A program made the position numbers and the translations under genes. Shown here piece by piece: positions 8,672-19,510 of a stretch of 22,726 bases of DNA; the first letter of the stretch is position 1; the number at the start of each line of letters is the position of its first letter. This DNA is from Sphaeroforma arctica JP610 (Eukaryota > Opisthokonta > Ichthyosporea > Ichthyophonida). The DNA is taken from assembly GCF_001186125.1 (NCBI RefSeq), contig NW_014040185.1, positions 6,487 to 29,212 of the forward strand. The letters run 5' to 3'. The notes under the pieces are model-generated. The model was not told the DNA's origin and made no database searches. It saw only the letters and a program-made list of their open reading frames with translations.

Positions 8672-9952
8672 TTGAAGTGGTTAAGACAAAATCATGCTCT
8701 TAAGCACGTGGATAAGGTTAGAACTGAGAAAGATTGCAAGAGGTACGGAATCGTACACCCGAACCTCAAGCAATATATATCTCAGGTGTATCACGAATGT
8801 AACAACTGCGAAGTTAACCGGATCAAGCGCTACGGATACACACCTTTACACAGCGTATCAGAAGACGAGCCGTGGCGCCGGGTTATCATTGATTTGGTTG
8901 AGCTACTCACGTCCAAACACACGAAGGATAAATATGTCTGTAATGTGTTTGATATCGCATCAAGATATAATGTATTCTATCCGCTGAAGACAAATCGACA
9001 AAAACTGTGGCTGAGTGCATATATAAGTGCTTCGTAGATTTTGGCTGGCCAGCTATTGTATGTTCCGACAACGGTAGTGAGTTTACAGGAGATGTCATGA
9101 CGACACTGTTACTCGTTGCGGGATCATGCCATAAGATGGGTGTACCTTACAAGCCTCGGACACAGGGTGCGAACGAGGTACGACACAGAAAGATGAAGGA
9201 GTTCATGCGAGCAGCACTACTTGATGATGCTGGCATGTGGCCGTACTCAACCAACTGGGTACAGACACAGATGAACGAATCCCCTGATTCAGTCACTGGT
9301 ACAACACCCGCCCACTATTTCCTAGGCCGTTATAGTGAATTACAGATCCCCTTCATCAAGGAGCCTCAAGATGATCATGTGTTACCATGGTTAGAGAAGA
9401 TGCGTCGGGCCAGTAATGTGGTCTATTCTTGTTTAAGGGCGATGAAGGTCATCGCTCTCAAGAAGAGACAAAATGCGATGGAATGATACCAAGAAAATAG
9501 TCGAGTTTGAGGTAGGCGATATAGTCAACATTATGGCTCGTAACTCCAATACAACTGTGCTTACGGCTAAATTTATTGGACCATTTATGATCTCTGTGGC
9601 CGATAAGAAGAGCGGAACGTATGAAGTTAACAACGTTGACGGCTCTAGTGCCTTAAATATCGGGTCACATCGAATCACTACGACAGAGAACATCCTTCAT
9701 CGCACACGTGAAGCTACTACACCTCTTATGTCTTACGAGTTTAAGAAGATTCTAGGGAAGTACAAACATGAGGATATGACATATTACACTACGGAGTTCG
9801 CCGATGGAGCACAGTATGATCTTCCACCATCAGCATTTGATGATCCCGATGTACTAAAGGCTTTTAATAAGAAGTTTCGCAAATACTTACACAAAAATAA
9901 GACTGATGCAGAAACAATATTATCATCGCATAAGCGACCTGAATTGGTTTAG
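8672..9952 (+). pseudogene. Element B integrase with GPY/F and chromodomain-like tail (fossil)
   Basis: In order: an HHCC zinc-binding region (LKHVDK... ECNNCEV), first catalytic Asp in RRVIIDLVELL, second in VCSDNGSEFTGD, catalytic Glu region QGANEVRHRKMKEF, then a GPY/F module (AKFIGPFMISV) and, at 9728-9886, YEFKKILGKYK...YYTTEF...PPSAFDDPDVLKAFNKK, which follows the chromodomain pattern (V/F-EKIL, central strands, acidic-Pro segment, C-terminal helix). In chromoviruses this tail steers integration to marked chromatin. The Trp of the usual cage is not seen. Broken. Confidence 0.8.
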
Positions 9953-10273
9953 ATCTATCCACAGACATCATACATACATTCCCAGCTTTAAACAGCATGG
10001 ATTGTATGTACCTCCAAAAGGCATTAAGAAACGTCCCATCCACCATCGGGGACCACAAGGACCAAAGCCTAACAAACGTAATAGAGTAACCTTGTAACTT
10101 ATAACGTCTAAGTATACTTTGTCTACGAGAATATAACATAAGCATTGAGGCCGTCATATGATCGAAACCCGTTTCTTTTCTTTTCGCTTGTACAATTCGT
10201 GTGGGCCTTTTGAGTCTATGTGCTAATACCACGTATAAGCCAACATTGTAATTTTCAAGCTGAGGGGGGGCTA

Positions 10274-11141
10274 TGTAAAAAATATCGGGTTCCTAATAGT
10301 AGTTGCACAGTTACCGTATCTTATAAATGCATAAACGTATTAACGTTTATACTTATAATACTAGATTACGTTTAACGAATTGGACATGAAAAAGAACTGA
10401 GAAATTCAAAATTCTGAACACGAGACAATACTCAGTAGAGTATGGGACTCTACTGTGGACACTTCGGTGGCTTTCCAAATATAGATTGGGTTTTCCACTG
10501 AAATTAGAATTGTACATAAGATAGGAACGACATCAATCTGACACCTGAAAATGACACTTTGGGAATCTCTAATTAAAAAGAGTACCATGAGACAGGGTCT
10601 CAGGCATAAAATAGTTGTAGGTACAAACCTATGGTATAATTCGATAATGATCTCAGAGCAAGATAATCCACTGAGAACAGGATCAGAGTTGTTAGAATTT
10701 AGGTCAACCTGTTTTGATTCCTTCTAGCCAGCCAACTAGATGTGCCCATCTATGCCTTAAATGGGATGGGGAGCTAGGTACCAAGTGATGGGGTCTAGGT
10801 GCAGATGTATACTACACCAGCTTGGTGTTTTGATTTTCTTTTTATTTTCTTAAGTTGGGATTTAGAGGTATTTTATTGGCTAGTTTGATTGGATGATTGT
10901 TTCGAGGCGTGAAATGTAAACTATGCGTCCAATGAAATGATATCTAGTCTTAGTAACTAAAATATAAATAAATCTAGGCCGAAGTAGTGAGTGATTAAAG
11001 CGGAGCATATAGACAATAGTATCAGTCTAAAATCCCATAATCTTTTGCTCATTACTAAGGGCTGAAGCTAAACTTATTTAACATTTTGCATTTAAACGTA
11101 TTAACGTATTGTCTTATTAACGTAAACCTTTTGACTTTACA
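10274..11141 (+). repeat. Element B 3' LTR, 868 bp
   Basis: Begins TGTAAA three bases after a G-rich polypurine tract and ends TTTACA, a perfect 6-bp inverted terminal pair with canonical TG...CA. AAACGTATTAACGT motifs sit near both ends (about 10331 and 11094), and AATATAAATAAAT at about 10961 could be a TATA/poly(A) region. Only one copy is in the window, so age by LTR divergence cannot be judged. Confidence 0.85.
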
Positions 11142-11626
11142 TCGGATGGCCTCCTCCACTGTTGCAATATGTTCCTTCCTCGTAGTTATCAGATGCAATT
11201 ATAAGGTCATCGACATAGCACTGCACGTCTAAACCCGCCATCAGATTACTGATTGTACGCTGGAATTGAGACGTGAGTGTCGACAATCCGAATGGAGCCA
11301 AAATGAAGGAGTATTGGTGACTGTCCCAAGTAAACGAGAACATATGTTGTGAGTCCTTGTGAACTGGAAGGATATCGCTTGCCTCTAGAGTTACTAATAA
11401 TCTCATTAACCCTCAGTAATGTAAACTGGTCTCCCGGAATAAGGGCGTTGATTTGTCGCAAATCCAAACATACCCGAACCTTAATGAGCTCCCCCGACGG
11501 TGTAAATGATGGTACTGCTAGTAACGGCAGGTTGACAACTGACGCCGACGTACGACGCTTGGTGACCAATTCATGTTCCCTTTTATGTACCTGTTGTGTG
11601 ACGTGTGGTTTGTACTTGTCTGACAC
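11142..11626 (-). pseudogene. Element C reverse transcriptase, N-terminal half (fossil)
   Basis: Shows RT fingers/palm blocks VRVCLDLRQINALIP, FSFTWDSHQYSFILAPFGLS and the catalytic box CYVDDLIIASDN. It ends at the junction with B's LTR. Broken. Confidence 0.8.
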
Positions 11627-11644
11627 AAAGTTCCGTGTTTGTCG

Positions 11645-12271
11645 TCAAAGACCCAAAAGTTTATCTCGAGGTATGGGAAGGGTCACTTCGCTGCCTAGTA
11701 GAGTACATCGAGCCGAATCCAAAATGGTCTCGTTGGCATCTAAGTACTGTCGTAGACGTTGCCGTATATCCTCAGGCTCGGACAAGTCTAGTGCCATGCG
11801 AATGTTGATCGGTTCGAGTAGTTCATCCATAACATTACGATTGATTTCAGGAAACGGTGTGGATAGTCCCGCAAGACCTAAGCCCAATTCGCCCATAATA
11901 TCCATTCCCAGAATTACATCAATGTTATCGGGTAAATTCATAAGTTCAAACGTACAACCTGCAGCAGACTTTGTACCATATTGAACCGTCGTAGAGTGTG
12001 TCTTGCCGAGGCGCGGAGTGCGGAAAGCTTTATCCGCCAAGTATATGTAACTATCCTTAGCTGGTGGTGTAATAGACGGTTGCGCCTTTGCTGCGGATGC
12101 CTGAGTATTAACGGAGCGGTTCGCCCCCGTATCAATGAGTGTGCGCATCGCATGCCCGTTGACTTGTAACGTAACATATACACGGTTGTCAGTACGGAAC
12201 AGTTTATCTTTTACTGCAAATATTCTTGTTGCCGTTCGACCAAACGTCACGCACACGTTTAACTCAGACAC
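11645..12271 (-). pseudogene. Element C aspartic protease region (fossil)
   Basis: Residues around TLIDTGANRS form the retropepsin active-site loop and DVILGMDIMGELG the matching downstream hydrophobic-Gly block (as in ILG of retroviral proteases). The rest is a linker toward RT. The stretch is open, but the element around it is broken. Confidence 0.8.
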
Positions 12272-12280
12272 CTCAACATC

Positions 12281-14585
12281 TCAATTTGAGCTTGGTTCCG
12301 CTTCCCAATCCGCTGGCCCTTGCTGGGCCTCCATCAACTCATCTTCACTGTCGACATACGACACGTCGACCAGATCATGAATATGCACCATCTCGCTCTC
12401 TCCTACCTCAGCTGGCGTCGGATCATGCATCTGATCACCCCCATCCACGAGATTAACTCGAGGGTGGAAGTTATTACCCGGCGCTTGTTGTGTGCGCGTG
12501 GATGTTCCCCCAGCCGATGTACGGTGTGGTGACGCACCCCCATGTTGCGTATGGCTGCCCGTGTTAGTTGAAGTCGGTGCTCGCAGTAACTTAGGGCAAC
12601 GTGGTGCATGTGTGGAGCCAGGCAGGAGATTCTGCTCACATGACCGACAGCGAGCCCTAGGGTTCGATGCTGGCGGCGCATGCGGATTAGCTCGTGTTGT
12701 GGCCTCCACACGCGTTTGTGTGCATGAACGTGAACCCCTGGGAATTTGTCGTGGTCGGGAAAGGTTTGCTGGACGGTGTTCTTCCGCCTGGTCAATACTC
12801 ACCCGAAATACATCACGCATTTGTGCCGTTGAATATTCTCGCCAGTTAGGGTGCATACGAAGAGTATCACGGTAATATGCACCCCCCGCAGCTTGATTGA
12901 TTAAGTTGAGCATACCATGATTGCGGTACACTTGTAGCGGATTCTCATACTGTCGCATCTCCATAAAGTCGACTTTGCGTTCGAAATCCCGGAGTTGTGT
13001 CTCGAGTGGCACCGAAGGGTTTAACTTCATGCACGCCAATACATTTCTGTATGCGTTATCCTCCAGATCTTATTCGGGTGTGCGTACATTATAAGCAGTG
13101 GCGTCCTGAAACGACATAGACTGCAATTTTTGCTCGTTCTCCACAATAAAATCCAAAAGCGCCTTGGTTACTCCTTATTTCTGTAGTGCCCTATGTAGGC
13201 CCATCTGCATATGAATCGGGTCTAATTCGTGAAATCTTGCATTCTTATGCCAATTCAAAATAAACGCATGAAACTGTATTTTCTGCGGATTATCCAAATA
13301 ATAGCTGCCCTGTGGATTAGGTGGCCATTCCTTGGATGTCCGTTTATCGACCGTTATTGAGCAAGTCTTCAACGTCTCGTTAGAGGTACGAATTAAGCCC
13401 TGCAACGAACGAACGTCTTCAGTGAGTCCCTCAGCTTCCGCTTGCATCATACGTTGGGTGAGAAGGAATACCTGCGTTTTCATCTCTGCCGCGGTAGACT
13501 CAGTAATGCACGCCTCCGTAGGTGGTGATATCTTACATCGTTTTACCTCCTACGGGTCTTCCAGGTAGCGATCGTGGTGAACAGGGAAGTGCTTACGGTA
13601 TGCAGGGGTATCGATAGGTACATTTGCATTATCCTGACAGTTCTTCTTCCTTTCTTCTGGAGATTGCGGACGACGATGCTGTTGTAATTTGTCCCTTAAT
13701 AAATTCGCTGCCGCTTGACCGTGAGTAGGCTGTTGACGTGGAAATTTCATCACTTTGCGAAATGCCTCAAAGGATCGCTTCGCCGACGATGACAAATTTT
13801 GAGGGGTAGCCATGTCCAAATGTAAGTCCGCTGGGTCCAAAAAAAAGTCTACCAGGTGATTTCACCCAAGTTGTCGACTCCTGATACCAATCCGGACCAT
13901 CAGCCGGCATCTTATCAGGAGTCGGAATTGTCTGGGCTCAATTTTGAGCGTTCTTCAGCAACCGCTCTCTGCGCGTAACGTGGACATTCTCGTAAGGAGC
14001 CACTTGAGGTACGGGCTTCGTGCGGCCAATCCTGTGCTTCACCGGGCTAATTTGCTTCATGTCGATAGCCCCGCTGTCAGGTGACTGGTCGGTTGGTGGC
14101 AACTCTGCCTGTGTTAGGTATTGATGAGCCCAATATTGTTGCACGGTTGGTTCGGCCTCAGTCTCAGAAAAATCATCATCCACTGTCGCCTGGGCCGTGT
14201 CCTGGGGCATAGACATGTCAATATCTGCCAGTAACAATTGGCGGAGTTGACGGAGTTGCTCTTGAATGAGGCGACTCTTTTCCTTTGCCTCATTCACATG
14301 CATCAACGTATTCAAGTGTCCTGCTTGATCCATAATCCATGCTGGGACTCGGTTAAGCCTATCCAAGGTTCGGATTGAGTATTGGGCTTCCAAAATCAAA
14401 TGAGTCAATCCCAAATGGATTCCCACCTTCTCGTCGTCTCCGGGTGCAGGTTTCTTGGCACGTGCTATATCCAGCTTATCGCATAGCTCGGTCAAATGTC
14501 GAATCGTTCCAAGCAACCGTTTCAGCAGCTGGTCACAGGCTTGCTTACCCACCGTAAGCAACGGTCTGGTCTCGGGTCCCGTCAT
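12281..14585 (-). pseudogene. Element C gag-like region (fossil)
   Basis: A long gag-type region in broken frames. The first part (13938-14585) is helical and rich in Leu/Gln/Arg with coiled-coil character (RLIQEQLRQLRQLLLADI). The middle parts (13175-13840) are basic. The last part (12281-13039) has a capsid-like stretch, an Arg/Pro/Thr-rich segment and a Cys-His cluster of the form C-X2-C-X9-H-X3-C, spaced unlike the usual CX2CX4HX4C knuckle. It ends acidic before the protease. Confidence 0.65.
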
Positions 14586-14840
14586 CGTTGTAAAAAAATT
14601 AAAGGTAAACTAGGTCGCTTCTTAGTTAAATAACCTCTAAAGCGTAGTATAATAAATACAGTAGTTAGGACACTTAAAAATGTGGTCAAAAACAAGTATC
14701 ACTTAATAAAGAGTGTTAAGTCTGAAATAATTGAACTCAGTCAGAAGTGCCGTTATGATCGGCCCGTCTGCTGTATTTATTATCACGTTCCTATATGGAA
14801 CGAGATTTTCTCTAACAATGGGTAATTATGAAAATACCCG

Positions 14841-14949
14841 TATCTGTGGTTTTCGTCTCCTGGTTACTAAATTATGATGACACCGTATGAGTCATCTCTA
14901 TGGTTGTCGTCTCTTAGATACTAAATTATGATGACACCTTCTGAGTCAT
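14841..14949. repeat. 54-bp tandem duplication
   Basis: Two copies sharing ACTAAATTATGATGACACC (starting at 14866 and 14920) and GAGTCATC, with a few differences elsewhere. Confidence 0.8.
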
Positions 14950-15001
14950 CAATCTCTCATAATAAATTTCTCTGTCTCAATATCAGGTCTGGTCTCTCTG
15001 A

Positions 15002-15090
15002 GTCCGGTCCTAGAATATTCTACTCAGATCCGGTCCTCTGGTCCGGTCCTGAAATTTCACTTGTAGGTCGAGCCCTCTGGTCCGGTCCTA
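15002..15090. repeat. TCCGGTCCT repeat cluster
   Basis: Four exact TCCGGTCCT motifs plus shortened variants at irregular spacing. Confidence 0.7.
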
Positions 15091-15094
15091 AATG

Positions 15095-15310
15095 TCCGTC
15101 CTAAGTACTTTGTCCACAACGATCATTCGAGTGCCCTGTTTCTGATTGCGCTAAATATAGAACACATCCACGTGAATTCTCTGCATGAAGTACCGGGCTT
15201 CTTCTACAGTAGCAGGCAACCCCCGAGCCATGTCGCGTCGCATAAGTGCACATGGTCAGCAAGTCCTGAATCACCCTGCGATTGGTGACCTTTCGATAAA
15301 AGTCAGTCAA
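15095..15310 (-). pseudogene. Element A integrase, N-terminal part (fossil)
   Basis: Minus-strand frames carry weak integrase signatures, including a stretch reading HVDVFYI in the position of the first catalytic Asp block. It adjoins A's RNase H on one side and the nested elements on the other. Heavily decayed. Confidence 0.5.
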
Positions 15311-15538
15311 TCTCTTTTAACCAACGTGAGCAAGATCCTGATGTAGCTCGAGTAGTAGCTCATCTGTGATTGGTTCATCCCCGTCGCCTAGCAACGTCAT
15401 CGCCACAGCAACCACCTCATCATCAACACCGGCGAGTCTAGATAACGTATCCGCGTCGCCCATGTCCTTACCCTTGACATTTGAAAGTGTAAAGTTGAAG
15501 TTCTGTAGCTGTAGGAACCAACGTCGAATTCGTCGACC

Positions 15539-17001
15539 TCATACAGTATCATCAACACCCAAACGCTTCCAGAGTCCCAACAACGGCAAATGGTCGGTTT
15601 CTACATAGACTTGACCAGGTAGTCTATCAAGTATAATTGACCAGCGATCAAAAGCCCAGACGACAGCTAATGCCTCCAACTCTGTGATCGAATACAATTG
15701 CTGCGCTGAGTTCCATTGTGTCGATGCAAAGGATACCGGTACTACACCTTCTTCTCTAGTAACATACAGTGCTACCCCACAGCCCATCTTACTAGCGTAC
15801 GAGTGTAGTTTTAGTACGTCATCCTCTTGTGGTGAAGCTAGCGCTGGTGCCTGATCCAACACATCGAGGAACTTATCCCACGCACGCTGTTGCTCCAATC
15901 CCCACTCAAAAATTACCCCCTTCTTCAAAAGTCTAGCCAACGGCTCCAAGACTAAGGAGAAGTCCGGTACACATCTATACCACCAATTAGCTGTGGCATA
16001 CAGACTACGTAGCTCTTCTTTGCTCTCGGGCATTCGCATTGCTTACAGAGCCTGTGCGGTCTCGTCCTTAATTGACGAAGACCAACTTCCAATAATTCGC
16101 CCAAGGAACTCTACCTTCAACTTCATGAATTCGCACTTCGCCAGACGAACCTTGACATTTCGTTCTTTCAGTCTGCGTAATACCGCCTTCAGTAAGTTAG
16201 TGTGTCCTTCCATGGTCATAGATCCTAGGAAGACATCATCAATGTACATGAAGACTCCTTCAAGATCTTGAAATGTAAATCCTGAATCGACCAACCCCAT
16301 GGACATCTTCAAGTATCGATATCGCTTCCCTTCAAAAGTGAACGTGGTATATTTCCATGACTCACGTGCGAGTTCCACCTGCCAATAACCACATGCCATA
16401 TCCAACTTAGAGAAATACATATACTTTGATGCACTTCGCACCAAGTCCTCTTCCTTCGGCACTGGGAACGACCGAAACTTCACTTGCCGATTCAATGGCA
16501 CCAAATTTGCACAAAGCGCCATGTGCCAGGCTCCTTCTTAGGAACTACCAGCGGCTGCTGGTTTCAATCCGTCTTCCAAAACAACTCCTCAATGACGGGT
16601 TCCTTAAGCATACGATGAACCTCAGTCCTGTTGGCCTCTCTCTTCTGAGGATTATTTTCCTCATAGTATATGTAAACCGGGCTAGCACCATCTTGTAACA
16701 CGATCTCATGCTCAGCCCCCGTGATGGTATACTCTTCGCCATCTTCCCATGAAACCTCCTGCAGCAAATCTTGAATTGCCGCAGTCATCTAAAACTCCGA
16801 TGGTCCTCAAGCCAAATCTTTCTCAAACTTCAATACTTGGTCTGTTCTTGTCCTGACTGTTAGCGACGACCCAAGTACGTAATCTCGTATCCATGGCCAC
16901 CCAAGTAAAGGAACGTCCAATACCTTGGCGTCGACCCTATGGAATGTCTGCTGACTCTCGTTGTCAGCAAACCCAACCATGATCTCAACCAGTCCATACA
17001 A
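15539..17001 (-). pseudogene. Element A protease remnant, RT and RNase H (fossil)
   Basis: From high to low coordinates: a protease-to-RT segment (VDAKVLDVPLLGWPWIRD), RT entry (HEIVLQDGASPVYIYYEE), RT palm (FSKLDMACGYWQVEL, then the catalytic box MYIDDVFLGS), connection (FLGRIIG) and RNase H (VLEPLARLLKKG, ELEALAVVWAFDRW, VETDHLPLLGL). This is typical Ty3/Gypsy pol. Broken at several points. Confidence 0.85.
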
Positions 17002-17055
17002 TCGGGTACACCCACCAAACCCATCAAGCCAGCTCTCTCTAGCTACCGATAGATC

Positions 17056-18000
17056 TTATTGCTTCGAGTTTGGACCAGCCCAGAACTTTGGTAACAAGTT
17101 TACCTCAGCCCTACTGTACAGTGTGGCCGATACTGTATGACCATAAATTAGCAACTTTTCTCGCCAGATTCTTTTGCTATCTCCTAGCCGTCGTACGATC
17201 GGCCCGTCCCGGCATACCTGCTTGCATACGGATGTCATGTGGCTTTTATTGCCACAATTTCGGCACTCTCCGTCAAACAAACAGTCTTAGCAAAAAGTAC
17301 CTTGTCACGTGCACCACGTGACTTCTGAATAATCGAAGCTACAATGTCTGCAAGTCTCATTGCCTCTACTAAGCTGTCTTCATTAGCCAACTTCAAGCGT
17401 ACCTCCATCTTCAACTGGTCGTCAAGTCTCTTGATGTATATAGCTACTACCTCGTTCTCTTGCATGTTCGGTACATTAAGTAATAGCTCTTGAAACTTCT
17501 CGGCGTAAGCTTGCACAGCGCCGGTCTGCCTAATCGCCATCAACGTTTCTCTACACTCAGTCTGTCAGTTCGGTGGCAAGAACATGTCTTGTATCTGCTG
17601 GCTGAGACCGGCCCACTGCGCTATGTTGCCTTGGTTTCTTCCTGAACCACGCCAGAGCACGTTCACTCAAGAACGTGCTCGTATACTGGATTATTACTTG
17701 CTCTGGCACCTTATGCCCAAGATTTATTCCTTCCGCGGTAAACAGCTCCATACGATAAACTCATTCCCGCACTGCAGATACATCTGCCTTGCCTCCATAG
17801 ACATCAGGTTTATTGAGCTTCAATGTGGGCCTCCCGACTGCAGGGTTTGCTGTATCTGTTGCTGTAGCTCAGCAATCTGTTGTTGATATTGTGCCATGTT
17901 GGCACCCTCCACCCGTTGCTGTAAGTTAGCAACTTGTTGTTGATATAGAGCCAGGGCGGCCAAATTCTCCCTAATTTGTACCAACTCGGCCGATTGCCGA
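17056..18000 (-). pseudogene. Element A gag with CCHC knuckle (fossil)
   Basis: Starts with a Gln-rich coiled-coil segment (MAQYQQQIAELQQQIQQTL, about 17838-17897), continues with a capsid-like region (LSERALAWFRKK; VQAYAEKFQELLLNV) and a canonical zinc knuckle C-X2-C-X4-H-X4-C (CRNCGNKSHMTSVC), followed by a degenerate protease start. Broken. Confidence 0.8.
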
Positions 18001-18436
18001 TTGGGCCGGCTGGTTTGGCGTACTGTGTCCTTGGCCCGACATATCTTAATTTATGCTCTCTTAGTGATCCTCAGCTGTGGCAGCTTGGGCGTACCCCAAC
18101 GTGTCCGAGACATTACTAACTCAGAGGCCCTAACGTTTGCAAAGGTTAGAAAGCGGAGCCGCAAGCAACCCTGGGCTTTTAAAAACATAAGGCTCTTCCT
18201 TTTCCCACAAAGTGAGTTTCTACGTAATAACCCGCCCCAAACGCCGTTCGATCCACTGGGATAAATACCACGTTAGCCTGTCCGCACGTCTTCTGAGCCC
18301 AAGTCCTTTTTAAGCCTAGTACTGTACACAAAGTCGTACTGATAACGGAGTACCTGGTCCTACCAAAGTTACAGCCTTTATCACACTTCCTTTTCGCTGA
18401 AAGAGAGCGCCGTCCCACGATCAACGTTAATACCCT
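18001..18436 (-). other. Element A leader between 5' LTR and gag
   Basis: Non-coding stretch between the right LTR and gag, expected to hold the primer-binding site. None was recognised with confidence. Confidence 0.4.
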
Positions 18437-19027
18437 GTTAGTCGAGACTATCCTTGAAGAGCCCCTTCAGCAGCTTATATTACAAGGTCCCTCGAATTTC
18501 CCTAAGTTCGGTCCTTATTCTCCAAATCCAAAAATCGGCCCAAAAAATGGTTATCACAGTTTTGGCGCCACAAATTTCAAATTCCCAAATTCGGTAGTAG
18601 TAACTTTATTCTTAGGTTTACGATATAAGCAGTCTTTAGTCCTCGTCCTTGTGTTCCTTATGTTCTTAGTGAAAGTCTGAACTCTAACGCTGGACGTGGA
18701 CTGCTTTTATAGTCCGCCGGGACCTATCTCTATCTATTCCCGAACGAACTTGTACTACTAACATCCTAGGCTATTAACTATAACTGTATCATTCGTAGTG
18801 AGAGGAAAAGGCACGGGCCTAGAAAACCCTCTGCTACGATGTTCTCGAACTTTCTCAGGGCGTCATCGTCTATGTATATTCGTAGACACTTTGCTCTGTT
18901 CGTGAATATACATAGACAATTTTAAGTATGACCCATGTAGAATGACACTCAAAAATCATCAGGGCCAGGTTTATACGATTAACCCATGAATTTCCCGGAA
19001 TCATGACCCATTATTCGGGACCCGCCA
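18437..19027 (-). repeat. Element A right LTR copy (5' LTR)
   Basis: About 590 bp. The two outer portions match the left copy closely. Contains a perfect 14-bp hairpin (GTCTATGTATATTC at 18868-18881 with its complement at 18904-18917). The inner end is approximate; the outer end is set by the shared CCGCCA. Confidence 0.75.
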
Positions 19028-19510
19028 AAATTCAGGGTACCGAAGAGTCTCGAAAATTTATTAGGAGTCCCGAAACTCCTACAATAGTAAAGAAACAAAA
19101 ATGAAATTGTTTATAATATTGAGTATTGAGTATACGTAGACGTATATTTCCTGTCAATACTTTTAAAAAATTACAAGAAAGTCTGTTTTAGTGTTTTAGG
19201 TTCTATTATTCCATTGGAATTTATCTGGAAAAGGGTTTGTTCCAATTTGAGTAATTTCAGGTTTTGTCATTTTGTCGAGTTCTAATGTACTCTGGACTCT
19301 GGACTTGGAGCTAGCATCAATACAGTGTTGGTATTTAGGAGTATACGTTAAAGTAAATAGAGTAATAGACACGTTTTGATATTTGAACGTTACATATGAC
19401 GTACAAGACTGGGGGACTGTGTTATTCATACCAAAAAAAGCACTAAATCATAGCCCTTCTAAAATAGACTCTAAATAGTATAATATACTGAATGCTTTAT
19501 TTTTTTGAAG
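19028..19510. other. AT-rich interval, weak minus-strand frame only
   Basis: Right flank of element A. A minus-strand ATG frame at 19196-19429 (77 aa, starts MNNTVPQSCT, ends FQWNNRT) is polar and unrecognised, with no promoter seen. I do not treat it as a gene. Confidence 0.4.

Larger units (their letters stand above)
6816..11141 (+). mobile_element. Element B: chromovirus-like Ty3/Gypsy fossil with 3' LTR
   Basis: Plus-strand element lying inside A. It begins here within RT and continues through RNase H, a linker, and integrase with HHCC, DDE and GPY/F parts and a chromodomain-like tail, then a G-rich polypurine tract (TGAGGGGGGG, about 10261-10270) and an LTR to 11141. No gag, protease or 5' LTR is visible in the window. 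It abuts element C's RT, consistent with B having inserted into C. Broken, with several disruptions; younger than A by nesting order. Confidence 0.85.
11142..15095 (-). mobile_element. Element C: Ty3/Gypsy-type fossil, 5' part only
   Basis: Minus-strand element reading from about 14585 down: a long gag-like region, a Cys/His knuckle, protease with an intact-looking active-site triad, then RT to the YVDD box, where element B's LTR abuts it. The RNase H, integrase and 3' LTR of C are not visible. The stretch 14586-15095 probably holds its leader and/or 5' LTR, but no ends could be fixed. Its proteins differ clearly from those of A, so it is a separate lineage. Broken at several points. Confidence 0.75.
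14586..15105 (-). other. Non-coding leader/LTR candidate of element C
   Basis: No open frame. Contains a perfect 13-bp inverted repeat (ATAATAAATACAG at 14649-14661 with its complement at 14771-14783), a hairpin CGTTCC-TATAT-GGAACG (14786-14802), a 54-bp tandem duplication (14841-14949) and four TCCGGTCCT units (about 15002-15090). This fits a regulatory region next to gag, but neither LTR ends nor a primer-binding site could be identified. Confidence 0.4.
5728..19027 (-). mobile_element. Element A: outer Ty3/Gypsy-type LTR retrotransposon fossil, hosting nested elements
   Basis: Minus-strand element bounded by two related LTR copies in the same orientation (left about 5728-6005, right about 18437-19027). 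Reading from the right LTR it shows gag with a CCHC knuckle, a weak protease region, RT, RNase H and integrase with a GPY/F module: the Ty3/Gypsy order. Other elements (B, C) lie inside its integrase region; without them A would be roughly 5 kb, normal for the family. It is broken in many places and its LTRs have diverged, so it is the oldest layer of the nest. Ends are approximate: no matching target duplication was found. Confidence 0.85.

Noticed and set aside
10274-15105. Elements B and C as one rearranged element
   Set aside because: Both contain their own RT catalytic box on opposite strands with different surrounding residues, so they are better read as two lineages.
19196-19429. 77-aa minus-strand ATG frame
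   Set aside because: Polar composition, no TATA at the usual distance, no recognised family; kept only as a remark.
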